Positions 26,657 through 38,190 of a stretch of 39,036 nucleotides of DNA are shown here, piece after piece. Position 1 is the stretch's first letter. Each line of letters begins with the position of its first letter. Under the pieces are notes generated by a model. That model was not told the origin of the DNA and did no database searches. It saw only the letters and a program-made list of their open reading frames with translations. Both the position numbers and the translations under genes were made by a program. The stretch spans positions 1 through 39,036 of the forward strand of contig NZ_BAMJ01000023.1 of the NCBI RefSeq assembly GCF_000615805.1. Direction: 5' to 3'. The stretch is from Latilactobacillus fuchuensis DSM 14340 = JCM 11249. Lineage in GTDB: Bacteria; Bacillota; Bacilli; Lactobacillales; Lactobacillaceae.

Positions 26657-27835
26657 ATGAGTGATACTAAAAAAAGACAAACTCAAAAAAAGCAAATTAT
26701 CAAAATTATCACGATTCATGGCCCACTTTCGCGAGTCGATATCGCCCGGATGACCGGTATCACCCAGGCGATTACGGGTGCGATTGTCAACGACTTAATC
26801 GCCACCAATATCGTCCACGTCGTTGGCGAAACCGGGCCAACCGTTCCCGGTTCCGGTCGACCTCGCATTTTGTTAGCGGCTGTCGGCAAACGAGAATTCT
26901 TCATTGGCAGTGAACTATCGGAACGTTTCTTAACTTTTAGTCTAGTGGATAATATTGGACAAATCTTTAAACAGACTAGTATTCGTATCGACAAAACGAC
27001 GTTTAATCAACAGTTAACTGGCACTTTTTATTATCAACAATTACAAACATTTATTAATATCTGCCAAAATTACCACCCCCGGGCCGTTGGGATTGCCTTA
27101 CCTGGGCATTTCGATGCAGAAGCGCAACAAATTGTCAGCAATAATCCACTCTGGTTAAGCTTTGATTTAACATTGATTTTGAATAAGATTGATCTGCCAA
27201 TCTATTTAGAAAATAACGTTCACTGTATGGCAATCCGCGAACGACTATTCAATGACGCACATCACGATATGAACTTCATCTTCTTCCACGTTGGTCGCGG
27301 CCTTTTTTGTTCGTCCATGAACCAAGGCCAAATTTACGGTGCTAACAATTTCTTGGTCGGTGAAATTGGCCACAATATCATGAGTCCTAATGGTGAATAT
27401 TGCGAATGCGGTCGCCGTGGCTGTCTTCAGACTTACGCTAGTGAGGGTTGGTTAATCAAAAAGACCCAGTTGCTATATCAAAAATTACCCCAAAGCTATT
27501 TACATCAACTCGTCGATAACGTTGCTGATGTCACGATTGAAGTGGTTTTACAGGCCTATGAAATTGGTGACGAAGGGGTGATTAATATTCTAGATCATGC
27601 CATGCAATATCTCGCTCAAGCTGTCAGTAATATCTCAACACTTCTCGATTCCCAACAGATTATTTTACATGGACAAATATTCGTTCAGCCAGGCTTAGTT
27701 GCGTTACTCCGCCAATACATTCAACAAAATCAATTCCTTATTAATCGAACGGCCATTCAACCCGTTATTCTAAAACCCTATCAAACATGTGATGGTTCAG
27801 ATGCTGCTGCAACAATGGCCTCATTGCAATATTAA
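26657..27835 (+). CDS. ROK-family transcriptional regulator (NagC/XylR type)
   Basis: 392 residues. The N-terminal winged helix (about 10-60) has G-P-L-S-R-V-D-I-A-R-M-T-G-I-T. The ROK domain has G-I-A-L-P-G-H-F-D and the zinc motif C-E-C-G-R-R-G-C at about 255. The kinase-type catalytic motif is not evident, in line with a regulator. ATG at 26657 follows GAGG. Divergent from the EIIC/DUF7916 operon, so probably senses that system's sugar and regulates itself through the repeat overlapping its promoter. Confidence 0.92.
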   Translation: MSDTKKRQTQKKQIIKIITIHGPLSRVDIARMTGITQAITGAIVNDLIATNIVHVVGETGPTVPGSGRPRILLAAVGKREFFIGSELSERFLTFSLVDNIGQIFKQTSIRIDKTTFNQQLTGTFYYQQLQTFINICQNYHPRAVGIALPGHFDAEAQQIVSNNPLWLSFDLTLILNKIDLPIYLENNVHCMAIRERLFNDAHHDMNFIFFHVGRGLFCSSMNQGQIYGANNFLVGEIGHNIMSPNGEYCECGRRGCLQTYASEGWLIKKTQLLYQKLPQSYLHQLVDNVADVTIEVVLQAYEIGDEGVINILDHAMQYLAQAVSNISTLLDSQQIILHGQIFVQPGLVALLRQYIQQNQFLINRTAIQPVILKPYQTCDGSDAAATMASLQY

Positions 27836-27907
27836 CTAGTCAAAAAGAAACTGTGCCATAAGTCTTAGTATTCTGATATTAAGCGAACGTTCTTCTTCGA
27901 CGCGCGC

Positions 27908-28005
27908 CAGAACTCATCAATTTCCGTTCAAATCAAAAAATCGTCTATCCTTAGTTCGGGATAGGTGATTTTCCAACTTGATACTCAATTGATAACCGAG
28001 TTCTG
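27908..28005 (-). repeat. 3'-UTR structured element F, downstream of the Cna-B adhesin (one full copy)
   Basis: Little primary sequence is shared with the other arrays, yet the fold is the same on the minus strand. Outer stem CAGAACTC/GAGTTCTG (plus arms 27998-28005 and 27908-27915). Second stem ATCAAT/ATTGAT. Loop UGA facing GGA. Third stem GT/AC plus TCAA/TTGA. The terminal hairpin CTATCC...GGATAG (within 27935-27972) is followed in the transcript by six T, so it may itself terminate. It starts about 45 nt after the adhesin stop. The remaining 27836-27907 shows no clear second copy. Confidence 0.7.
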
Positions 28006-28048
28006 TCACAGCTTGTTTTTGCTAATTAATTACTAATAGCGATTTTAT

Positions 28049-31000
28049 TTAATCACGCTTCTTACGACGATTATAATAAACAACTCCCCCAATAATAATC
28101 AATCCGATTCCAATCCAAACCGTCGCTTTCATGAAATCTTCACCCGTTTGCGGTAAAAATTCGGTTTGATGCGATTGATTAGGTTTGTTAGGTTTGCCAG
28201 GCTTCTTGGGTTTAACCTTAGGCGTTACCCGTCGATTGGCAAAACGGCCAACGTTCACCATTGTCGGTTCGCCCTTTGCACTAGCTTGAATCTCAAATTT
28301 AATAGGTGTCGTCTTTAAAACGTATCCAGTTGGTGACTTGGTTTCAATAAAACTGTATTGACCAGGCGCTAAATGCATCGCGGTCACCAGTCCTTGTTGA
28401 TCTGAAATAATATCTGCTAAACCGTCGACTGTTTGACCCTTAACATCAACCACTTTAAAGTCTGCACCCGCTAATTTCTGACCTTCAGCATCGGTCTTAA
28501 CTAACTTCGCACTACCTTGGTAGTTAACAAAATGGACACTTGCAATCACAACTGCTGGTTTGCCAGAATCATTTCTTTTAATTTCAAACTTAACTGGCGT
28601 TTGATTTAAGATGTATCCCGCTGGTGCCTTCGTTTCAACGAAACTGTATGTGCCTGGCGCTAAATTTGGTGCCTTGGCAATCCCTTGCTGATTCGAAATA
28701 ACATCTGATAACCCTTTAACAGTCTGGCCTTTGGCATTGATGACCTTAAAATGCGCACCTGCTAATTTTTGACCAGCGACATTAGTCTTTATCAATTTAG
28801 CAGCACCTTGATAATTGATAAACTTCGAGCTGGCAGTTACTATTACCGGTTTGCCGGCTGTGGTCGCTTTAATTTCAAACTTAACTGGCGTTTGGTTCAA
28901 TAGATACCCCTCTGGCGCTTTAGTTTCAATGAAACTGTAAGTCCCAGGTATTAAATCAGCGGCTTTTACAACCCCTTGATTATCCGAAACGATATCCGCT
29001 AAACCTTTAACCGTTTGACCGCTAGCGTCAATCACCTTAAAATGCGCACCCGCTAATTTTTGACCAGCAACATCGGTTTTAATCAGTTGAGCACTACCTT
29101 GATAATTGACAAACGCGCCTAAATTAACAATCTCTGGACGGCCAATTTGAGCTTTAATCGCGAAGGCTCTAGGTGTTGTATCTAAGATATAACCCGTTGG
29201 TGCTTTGGTTTCAACCATCACATACCGACCAACTTCAAGCCCTTTAAAGACGAATTTACCAATTTTATTGGTCTTAATTTCAGTCGTCTTTTGTCCATTC
29301 ACATCATAAACTTCTAACGCCGCACCGGTCGGTTGATTATTTTGACCTGCTTTGAAAACTTGATAAACGGCACCCGCTAACCCAGCTTTGTGTTCGTTTG
29401 TTTTCTGACCTTCAATTACAGATTGATAATTAGGGAAGTTCAAGTTATCAATCACTTGATTCTGATCATCATTCTTAGTAACAACAAAGTAAACGGGTTG
29501 CGCATTAATTAAACAACCTGGTGCTGCTTTGGTTTCAATCACTTTATAGTTCCCGACTGGTAAATTATCAATATTCAACACACCATTTTCAGGAACGACA
29601 ATCTTCTTGACTAATGTTTCTTCACCATCGATTATCCGATAAAGTTCGAATTCGGCGCCCGCCACTTGACCATCTTTGACGATCTTCGTGATTGCTGCTT
29701 TACCCTTAAAGTTTTGGAAATAACCTAATTTGAAAACTTGGGGATCACCCGCAAATTTATCAGGAATGACCACTTTAATTAAACTGTCATTCACGACATA
29801 ATCGTGCTGACCATCTAATTTAGGCGCTTTTGTTTCTTGATAATAATACGTTCCTGGCGCTAAGTCGGTAAATTTAACGACCCCAAGGTTATCACTGATT
29901 ACTTTTTTATTCAGCGGCTTCTTTTGACTGTCGTACAACGTAAATTCAGCGCCTTTTAGCGTATGGAAGCTTGTATCAATTTTGACGATTTGGAAAGCCC
30001 CTTTGTAATTAATAAAGGCTTTGGCGACCTGTACCACACTTGGTTTTCCGTTTGCTTGATTCTTAATCGTAAAATCAACTGGATCAGTATTCAATAGATA
30101 ACCCGTTGGTGCTTTGGTTTCAATAAATTGGTAGTCACCTGGCGTTAAATCAGTGACCTTCACAATCCCTTTAGCGTTCGACGTTAATCCCGTTTGAACT
30201 GTTTTACCTTGGGCATCAACAACTTTAAACTCGGCACCCGCTAATTTTTGACCGGTTTTATTCTCTTTAACTAATTCGGCACTCCCACGATAATTGACAA
30301 AATTATCATTAGCCATCACGGTTTGTTTGCTTGATACTTAGCCTCAATTGTAAACGAAACCGGCTTCGTATTTAGCAGATAACCGGTTGGTGCTTTGGTT
30401 TCGACAAATTGATAATTTCCTGGTGCTAGATTTTCAACCGTTACTTGACCTTGTTGATTTGATTTCAACCCAGCCTGAACCGTTTGACCCTTTGCATCAA
30501 CAACCTTGAATTCAGCCCCAGCTAATACTTGACCTGTTTCTGATTTCTTAATTAATTGCGCGGCCCCTTTGTAATTAATCTTGTCGCCTAAATCGACATT
30601 CGGAATTTGACCATTGTCTTTTTGACGAACAACAAATCTAATTGGCGTCGCATCTAATACGTAACCGGCTGGTGCTTTGGTTTCAACCAATTGATAACGA
30701 CCTGGTTTTAAATTTTCAATCGTTAATTGGCCGTTCTTATCCGTGACTAATCGTTCGTAGCCTTTAACCACTTTATTTTTAGCATCCCGCACTTCAAATT
30801 CGGCCCCCGCCAATGCGGATTGTACGGTTTGCCCAGCATTATTCACCAATTCACCTTTTTTATGCACCGTCACTTTGGTAGGTTGGTTCGTAATTTTTTG
30901 AATCCCAAACGTATTGGTTTCTGTATCCTTTTGGATCGTGTTTTTTTTACCTTTTAATAATTCGTCACTAATCGTGTATCCCGCTGGTGCTTTGGTTTCA

Positions 31001-34000
31001 ACCAATAGATAGTCTTGGACCCGCAGATTGCCGAGTTTTAATTGACCCGCGGCATTTGTATCACCCTCACGGACCAATTTATCTTTTTGACCGTCTTTAC
31101 CGATTGTCCATAATTGTAAATGAGCACCGGCTAATTTTTGACCCTCTAGGCCTTGTTTAACCAACGTAACGGACCCTTTAGAACCTTCTGCCGAACCACC
31201 ACTGACAATCACTGACGTGTCAGTTTCAGTTTCTTGTTTGATTACTTTATTATTTTCAGCCACAATTGACGCGTGGTTGCTGACCGTATCATTGGCTTTA
31301 TCAGACGTAATCAAACCCCGGTATTCAATGATGTACGGTGTTTTAATTTGATTTAAAAAATCAACTTTAATCGTTTGTTGCCCAGTTGTACTGTCGGTCG
31401 TAATACTTAACGTGTAATCTTGACCTTCTTTTAAAATTCGACTAGGGTCTTTTTCAATCTTACCGTCTTTATCGACTTTAGTACCGTAAACCACGACATC
31501 CTCTTTTGAAACATAAGTGTTCGTTGACGGTGTATCTTTGACGTGCACGTTATCTAACGTTGAACCGGAACTATTGACCGTCAAATCCCATTTAACGTAA
31601 CTACTATCATCGGGATCTTGTTCCCCCGTCTTTTCAATGATACTACCAGAATGTTGGGCTTCAACGCTGGCACTTAAATCATGTGAAGTCCCGTCATTCG
31701 TGAAGTTTGCCGTATTCTTGTACTGTTCGCTATCAATTAATTCACCAGCCAAACTGGTTTCAAAGACTAAAACATAAGCTTTATGACTGCCTTCTGGTAA
31801 ATTAACTTTAACTTCTGACTTCGACTTTGTTGGTTCCGTAATCTTGGCGTTTTGAACTTCACTGCCTAAAGTGTACGAACCATCTTTATTAATCGTTGCT
31901 TCATAAAGATGTGCACTACCATCGACATAGTTTTGTTTCACCGAAATTGGATCAACAATCGTTGCGTTCTTCAATTCTTGTTGATTATAGTTGACCGCCA
32001 CGGTCCAAGTGATTTTCTTGGACGTTGCATTATAATCACCCGATTTTTGACCATTGTATTTAAAAGCGGGTTTGGGGTCAAAATTCTCATCGGTTTCAAT
32101 ATGATGTTTGCCACCATTTGCATCTTGCCAATCCATTGATGCCCCGTTGTTAAACGTCACATCCCCTTCATGACCAGTCCCATCATCAATCGACCCTGTT
32201 TCAAAATGACTCTTGTAAGTCAATTGATATTGGTGATCAGTGCCTGATTTTAACGGTTCTTTAAACGCTACGGTAAACCCATCGGCTGTCGCCACCAGTG
32301 TATATTGATTCGCTGGCACAACTTGTTTCGTCGTTTTATCCATGATTTGGAAGCTATCTGCCAAGAACGTTTGGCCTTTTGATAACGTATCGGTTAAATG
32401 CCAATTTTCCATCATGTAACCGGCATTGTTGATATCAATTTTCCACGGAATTTCGCGATTCGTATAATCAACACTTCCATCGATATTTTTAACGATACCT
32501 TCTTGGTTAGCCGTCCCTTCTGAATGGGCATCTTCACCCGTATCATTCGTGACCTTATTCGAAATTTTAGTTGGGTCATCGACGTAACCGTCAACTTTCG
32601 TTGTGTAATCAATTTTAACCGCGTAATCAATATCTTTTAAAAATTCAATTTTAAACTTATTGGGATTTTTAGGATCCGGGATTAACTTGTAATCAACGCC
32701 TTCAACCAACGCTGCCCCTTCAACTGGCTTACCGTCGTTATCAAACGTTACTTTATGCAACACAATACTATCTTGATTTAACGTTAAGCCATCGCCCATT
32801 GTATCTTCAATATAAGCGCCTTTATGATGCAATACTTCATTAAAATTGTAATCAACTTCCCATTTGTACTCTTGGTTTTCACCAGTCGAAGTGGGACCCG
32901 ATTTCGTCAATGCTTTTTTATATTCAGCCGTAACACTAGCTGAAGCATCGGATTCGGTCACACCATCATCCAAGACCGCCGTGTTTTTGAAAGTGACGTC
33001 GCCACCGTTAGTTGGTTTGACGTCATCGTCAATTTTGCTGGTATATACAACTTGAAAAGCCTGATTTGTTTCGGCATATTGACCAATCAAAGTAACTTTA
33101 CCTTGCGCATCGACACGGTAATCAGTGCCTTCTTTTAACGGATGCGTTTTATCGATTGGTTTAATGACATTACCTTGTGCATCCACCTTAATCGGATAAA
33201 TCGCAACACTCTCAAACTTAGTCCCATTGGGCATTGGATCAGTAACCGTTGCATCGGTCATCGTCGTTAATGGTCGGTTAATATTAACTTCCCAAATCAC
33301 TTGATTCGGATTAGGTGTCTTATCAAAATGACCCGCCTTATCTATTGCTTGGTCATAATCTGGTCGAACATGAACGGGTTGTCCCGGGAAATGTTCCTCC
33401 GTTGGCGTCGTAATGACGATATCCCCAGTTCCAATCGTCTTATCAAATTTAGCATCGTAATCAAACGTCCCATGAATATCATGATCAGTGTCGACTTTAT
33501 CATTAAATTCAAAATGAACCGTGCCATCCGCGTTAACCGTATACGTCCCGTATTCACCTAACTTACCGCTACCCGCTTTGATTTCAACCCCATCTGGTAA
33601 TTTAAAATCAAAATAATCGCCAGCTTGCATCTTTTGTAATACTTCTTCTGGGATTGACCAAGTATAGTTAACGTGGACTTGTGCATCAATTGGCACATCG
33701 GTTTGATCCGGATATGGATCACCATTCTTATCTAAATAAGTCACCGTTGCACTTTCAATAATCGTTGCTGGATCAATTCCTGCCTGAGTTAACAGATCAC
33801 GAATATCTTGAGCTGTGGCTTTTTCCTGTTTAGTTTTAACGACTGCTTTAACCGAACTACTTGAGCTAGTCGTCACTGTCGATTCCGATTGACTGTCAGT
33901 TTTAACCGATTCACTCTGGCTAGTCGTACTACTTGTCGAGCTTGAACTAACTTGATTATCCGTCAATTCTGCCGTCACTTGTTGTTGATTTAAGTGCGCC

Positions 34001-34404
34001 ACTAAAGTTGTCTGGCTCTTTAGAATTGTTGGATCTAGTTTCAAATTCAAGTCCAACGTTCCTTGTGTTTGGGGCGCAATTCTCAATTCAATTTGATTGT
34101 CTTTGATCGTATAACTAACGCCAGCAAGCGTTTGAGCTTGTTTAACGTCTAAAATATGGGCATCATCGATTTGAATCGCCTCAGTTTGTTCAGTATCCGT
34201 TTGGTTATTCACCTGTGTCTCAAGTTGTGCATCAACCGTCTGTGTCGTCGATTGCTTAACCTGCAACTTCTTCAACTGAACATAATCTGTTCGTTGCGCA
34301 ATTGTTTCCGCTACAACTATTGCCGGTGTCGCCAAATATTGAACGATAATTATTAACGCCATTAATATAAAGATAGACCGACTCCAACCCTTTTTCTTTT
34401 CCAT
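28049..34404 (-). CDS. Giant Cna-B/SpaA-repeat LPxTG cell-wall adhesin, frameshifted in this sequence
   Basis: About 2118 residues when joined. A long basic signal peptide (R-S-I-F-I-L-M-A-L-I-I-I-V), a Ser/Thr-rich linker (about 153-187), then several Cna collagen-binding-type/adhesin beta-sandwich domains (about 190-1070). About ten Cna-B (SpaA-like) repeats follow, each with a Lys near its start, a G-A-E/H-F strand and an E-T-K-A-P segment whose Glu would catalyse a Lys-Asn isopeptide bond. The protein ends L-P-Q-T-G-E, a membrane segment and R-R-K-K-R-D, the sortase signal. The frame breaks at about 30316: A-N-K-P-stop, where one additional G gives K-P-V-M-A-N-D-N-F into the second frame. 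No sortase gene is in the window. Confidence 0.9.
28240..31180 (-). repeat. Tandem Cna-B coding repeats in the adhesin gene
   Basis: Ten consecutive units of about 270-330 bp encode the Cna-B repeats. Those at about 28530-28820 and 28820-29110 are the most alike at DNA level, sharing runs around the segment coding A-G-Q-K-L-A-G-A-H-F. The number of units could vary between strains by recombination. Confidence 0.75.
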
Positions 34405-34606
34405 GATACCCCTCCATTACAAGCTACAATTAGTAGAACTTGCTTTCATTTTAGCACTGCAGTTGTTAAACACAACTAATCAATTGTCATATATCTGCAA
34501 AATTAACTGGTATACAATTTAATTTAAAACTATTTATATTCAAAATCCATTAACATAATTATTATTAAAAACATAATAGTATTAGGCCTTAACAGCCGAT
34601 AACGGC
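34405..34606 (-). other. Long AT-rich 5' leader of the adhesin gene
   Basis: About 190 nt between the predicted start site and the ATG. A short GCCG/CGGC hairpin lies near 34588-34606. Otherwise it is AT-rich, with no open frame or recognised riboswitch. Confidence 0.4.
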
Positions 34607-34645
34607 AGTATATCATTTACGCCAGACATCGTAAACACTGTTTAC
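34607..34645 (-). promoter_or_regulatory. Adhesin promoter with palindromic operator
   Basis: Minus-strand TTTACG (34630-34635), 17 bp, TATACT (34607-34612) preceded by TGA. A perfect palindrome GTAAACACTGTTTAC (34631-34645) covers the -35. Confidence 0.6.
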
Positions 34646-34717
34646 AATGTTCAATTTCATAAAAATGGTTATCAGATATTGATATTATTGAGTTTCCGGA
34701 TTTTTTATTAATTGCAC

Positions 34718-34760
34718 AAAAAAACCGAATCGACTATCTTCACCATCGATTCGGTTTTTT
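34718..34760. terminator. Terminator after the WxL operon
   Basis: AAAAAAACCGAATCG and CGATTCGGTTTTTT flank a loop of about 14 nt. It ends the minus-strand WxL operon and has T-runs both ways. Confidence 0.88.
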
Positions 34761-34789
34761 AAATGTTATATATTAGTAAATAATAATAG

Positions 34790-37075
34790 TTATATTGATA
34801 ATCGCCAATTGAAATCAGCGGTATAGGTGCCCACTGAATAGTGATTGCTGAACGGCAATCTAAAATACAAATATCGTTGTGTACTAACAATAGCCGGAAC
34901 AGAACGATGACCACCAATCCCAGCATCCGCCATAACCCCAATTGGACTCTGATTATTTGGATCGACCATAGGTGTATAACCGCTCGTTTCACCACTCAAT
35001 TGATACAATAAATTATTCGGCAAATTGAATGGCGAGTCCCCTGCCGTCAATCGACCTAAATGTAATTGGTACTGCGCTTGTAATGGATTATAAACCGCTA
35101 TTTCTGGTTGTTGTGCCGTTCCATGATTGGCCACTTTTAATTGTTTTAAGCTAATCGTATTCAACAACATTTTGACATCGCTATGACCAGTTTGTCCAAG
35201 TTGTTCTGTCCCAAAATCTAATGAATTAGGCACCGAAACTTGCAAGCTCCCTTGCATCGCCAAGTTAAAGGTCAATTGACTACTCAACTGACTGCCGGTC
35301 GTATCTAAATCAGCCGTGGTCACCGTCGTCGGTGCTATTCCGAATTCAATTTGATTTTGACGTTGCATTTGATAGCCCATCACATTCGAGACACTGGCGA
35401 TCGCCCCACTGCTTTGTGGCGTTATTTGATAGTCTGAATCTTTCGATAACACCGCTTCTAGATCCGGAATCGTCACCGATTCGCCACTTAGATTGGCTTG
35501 ATATTGATGCCATTTCCCTTTATTTCCATTCGTGATTACTCGATAGAATAGATGATATTGATCAGCCGGATTCGTGATGTTGACCGTTGTTTGAATTCCC
35601 GAATTCGGTAACGGCTGTAAATGACTGGTTGCATCATCATAATTAAAAGTAACAGTTTGATTACTTTTAACCGTTTGTTGCTGATTGCCATTCTTAAGAA
35701 TCACCGACGCTAACTGTTGTGGTAAATTAGCTGGATTATTCGGATCCAGTTTTTCAATCGTATCGGTACTCAACCCGTCAGCGTCAAACCGACTAACAAG
35801 CGAACGTTCAGCGGTAATGTTGTTATCAATTTCCAAATTACCACCAGTGATGATATTACCGAAGAAATTCCCACCAATTGCATAATCTTTCACCGTAAAT
35901 TGACTGGCATAAGGCGTCAAAATCGTTCCAGAAATCAATTGATTATTCACTTGGCCATCGATGATGAAATCACCAGTCATATTGGGAAAATTATTAATAA
36001 TATGACCAGATGTTAGTTTATTAATTCTATTTGTACCATCATTCGGGTTCACAACACCATTTACGCTTATTTTATACTCACTTTGCCATCCCCACGTAAA
36101 TGTTTGTGTCTCAGTCCAATTCAAAAATACATATGGGCTAAATTCATAAGTTTCGTATTCGCTATCTTTAGCTGCTTTTATTTTTTTTATCGTTGTATCC
36201 TGATTCATAATATTTATCGTCACGTTTTTTGGTATACCAGATAAATTCACAAAAACTAGCGGTGGATTTGTTGCATATTTTTTTTCATATCCAGGCTTCA
36301 AAGTAATATTGACAACTGGATTTTCGCCAGTACCATCATCAATCGTAACTTTATCTACTATATCTTTGTCATAGGTAATTGGCGTAATATCAGATGTAAA
36401 ACTTGAATAGAATTTACTAATTCTCTTCAGTTGTCCCGTTGCAGCGGTGAAATAGGAAGAATCATCGTTATTGGTTTCCGTCTTCGCGCCTATTAATTTC
36501 GATTTATTATCTATAAAACTTGTTCGTTGAGAGACTAGCCCCTGAATCGTTTTATCCTTTAACCGATTAATATCAACATTACTGTCCGGAGCACTGACTG
36601 AACCACTTGGTAATAAAGACCATAGTTGTTCATCATTTTTTGCATTCAAAACGTTATTAGCAACGATCTTATTTCCTAAGTTCTGGCTATCAAACATTAT
36701 TTTGTTTTGAGCCGCTATTTTATTAGAAGAAGCCATCATAAACACTGCATTAGGCTTCAATTGGTTCGTCACAATAACCGGATCACTTCTAAAATTCTCA
36801 AAATACGAATCGTGATCATGTTTTGTATCGAAACTTTTCACAGCTATTCGCCCTTCAAGTTGATGAGAACCATCCCCAACCGTCAAATCCCCTCCTGCGA
36901 ACACCCCGTAATACGAGGCGACACCCAGCGGATAATTATCTTGGCCGTCTTTAGTGACTGGAATCGGTAAACTATCATCATAATCACTAGCTTGTACGGA
37001 ACCGCTACTCAGAAAAGAAATCGCGGTAGTGACCAGAACAACTAATAACCATCTATTAAACTGTGCGACTCGCAT
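34790..37075 (-). CDS. Choice-of-anchor-A-type surface protein with atypical WxL C-terminus
   Basis: 761 residues. Signal peptide (W-L-L-V-V-L-V-T-T-A-I-S-F-L, cleaved near V-Q-A-S-D). The segment P-L-G-V-A-S-Y-Y-G-V-F-A-G-G-D-L with later I-T-G-G-N-L-E-I-D is the choice-of-anchor A type of beta-helix-like domain (about 40-420). The last 200 residues resemble a WxL domain: the final F-N-W-R-L-S-I supplies the distal WxL motif, but the proximal Y...WxL is not evident. ATG at 37073-37075 follows GGGGGAG, 21 nt after the DUF916 gene. Probably exported and bound to peptidoglycan together with the neighbours. Confidence 0.75.
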   Translation of the reverse strand: MRVAQFNRWLLVVLVTTAISFLSSGSVQASDYDDSLPIPVTKDGQDNYPLGVASYYGVFAGGDLTVGDGSHQLEGRIAVKSFDTKHDHDSYFENFRSDPVIVTNQLKPNAVFMMASSNKIAAQNKIMFDSQNLGNKIVANNVLNAKNDEQLWSLLPSGSVSAPDSNVDINRLKDKTIQGLVSQRTSFIDNKSKLIGAKTETNNDDSSYFTAATGQLKRISKFYSSFTSDITPITYDKDIVDKVTIDDGTGENPVVNITLKPGYEKKYATNPPLVFVNLSGIPKNVTINIMNQDTTIKKIKAAKDSEYETYEFSPYVFLNWTETQTFTWGWQSEYKISVNGVVNPNDGTNRINKLTSGHIINNFPNMTGDFIIDGQVNNQLISGTILTPYASQFTVKDYAIGGNFFGNIITGGNLEIDNNITAERSLVSRFDADGLSTDTIEKLDPNNPANLPQQLASVILKNGNQQQTVKSNQTVTFNYDDATSHLQPLPNSGIQTTVNITNPADQYHLFYRVITNGNKGKWHQYQANLSGESVTIPDLEAVLSKDSDYQITPQSSGAIASVSNVMGYQMQRQNQIEFGIAPTTVTTADLDTTGSQLSSQLTFNLAMQGSLQVSVPNSLDFGTEQLGQTGHSDVKMLLNTISLKQLKVANHGTAQQPEIAVYNPLQAQYQLHLGRLTAGDSPFNLPNNLLYQLSGETSGYTPMVDPNNQSPIGVMADAGIGGHRSVPAIVSTQRYLYFRLPFSNHYSVGTYTADFNWRLSI

Positions 37076-37096
37076 ATTTCTCCCCCTCGGATTATT

Positions 37097-38124
37097 CTAG
37101 TGTTCTTTCTTGACGCGTTTTCTAGTTCCTAAATAGTAAGTTAAACCTAATAATAATACGACGATGACGATTGCCAATAACAACCACCAGAACCAATTAA
37201 ACCGTTGATTATGCCGATTGATTTGAGTTGCTTGTTTTAAGCTAATCGTGAAATTTTGATTAAATGTCCAACGATATTGACTATTACTAGCCACTAAATG
37301 AACTCGGTACTGACCCGGATTTAACCATTGATCGCCAACGGGAATTTGATAATTAAAATGAGAATTTGCCGCCATACTGCGATTCGTTTGTTTTTGGCGG
37401 AAAAGCACTTTATTCGGTTGCCCCTTTTTCGTAACGATCGCATCAATCGTTAATTGACCAATTGTCGCCGGTTGATCATTCATCAATTGTGCCAGAATAG
37501 CTGGGTTGGATTGATTGTTCTGACTTAATTTGATTTTTTGCAACTGTAATTTCGGTTGCGCATGGACCGTCGCGCTTTCACGGAGAATCACGCCGATACC
37601 CATTGCAAATTTATTCTTAATACTGAACCCAGCTTGATTCGTTGCTTGCGCCTGACCAGCTACTAAATCTTCGAAATAAAAGGCCCCTTCTAGAATCCCC
37701 GAATAAGCCTTCACTGGCATTTGTGCCGTAAAAGTGACTTGCTTCGTTTCATTGGGTTTTAAAGTTATCCTTTGTACATCACCAAAAATTTGATTGAATT
37801 GATACGGCGCGGTTGATAGCACGTCTAAGTCATGTCGATTCATACTTTCTTGACCATCATCGGTCGTATACCCCGTATTGGCCTCGGCTTGATGGTCTTC
37901 GATTGATTCTCTAAATTCTTAACGGTCACTGTGAAGGTTTGTTTAGCCCCCGGCACCATTAAAACGTCAAAATAACTAACGGCTTGATTATATTGATTGC
38001 TCGGCAAATTGGCTGCAACCGTAAAGCCAGAACCCGCAGCTCGAACGGTTTGAACGCCGCCAAATAGCATCATGAAAAAAAGTAAACTACTTAATATTAA
38101 TTTGAATTGTCGTTGATTACGCAT
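37097..38124 (-). CDS. DUF916/DUF3324 WxL-interacting membrane-anchored protein, frameshifted
   Basis: Joined length about 342 residues: signal peptide (1-30, ending V-R-A-A-G), DUF916 peptidoglycan-binding-type domain, DUF3324 WxL-interacting domain, a C-terminal membrane segment and a basic tail R-K-R-V-K-K. The frame breaks at about 37889: V-K-N-L-E-N-Q-S-K-T-I-K is followed by nonsense residues, while the neighbouring frame reads A-E-A-N-T-G-Y-T-T-D-D-G-Q-E-S-M-N and continues to 37097. One missing A in AAA explains it. It anchors WxL proteins at the cell surface in csc-type clusters. Confidence 0.88.
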
Positions 38125-38146
38125 TTATGCTCCTTATTAGTCATCT

Positions 38147-38178
38147 AAAAAAGGGCCGGCACTTTTGCCAACCCTTTT
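38147..38178 (-). terminator. Intra-operon terminator or attenuator after the first WxL gene
   Basis: On the minus strand AGGGTTGGCA, short loop, TGCCGGCCCT is followed by TTTTTT. It would make the abundant WxL protein's message more frequent than that of the downstream genes. Confidence 0.75.
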
Positions 38179-38190
38179 ATTGCCATCATT

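Noticed and set aside
28049-30319. Second, separate adhesin gene starting at 30319
   Set aside because: No signal peptide or ribosome site, and the repeat pattern continues across the junction when one base is added.
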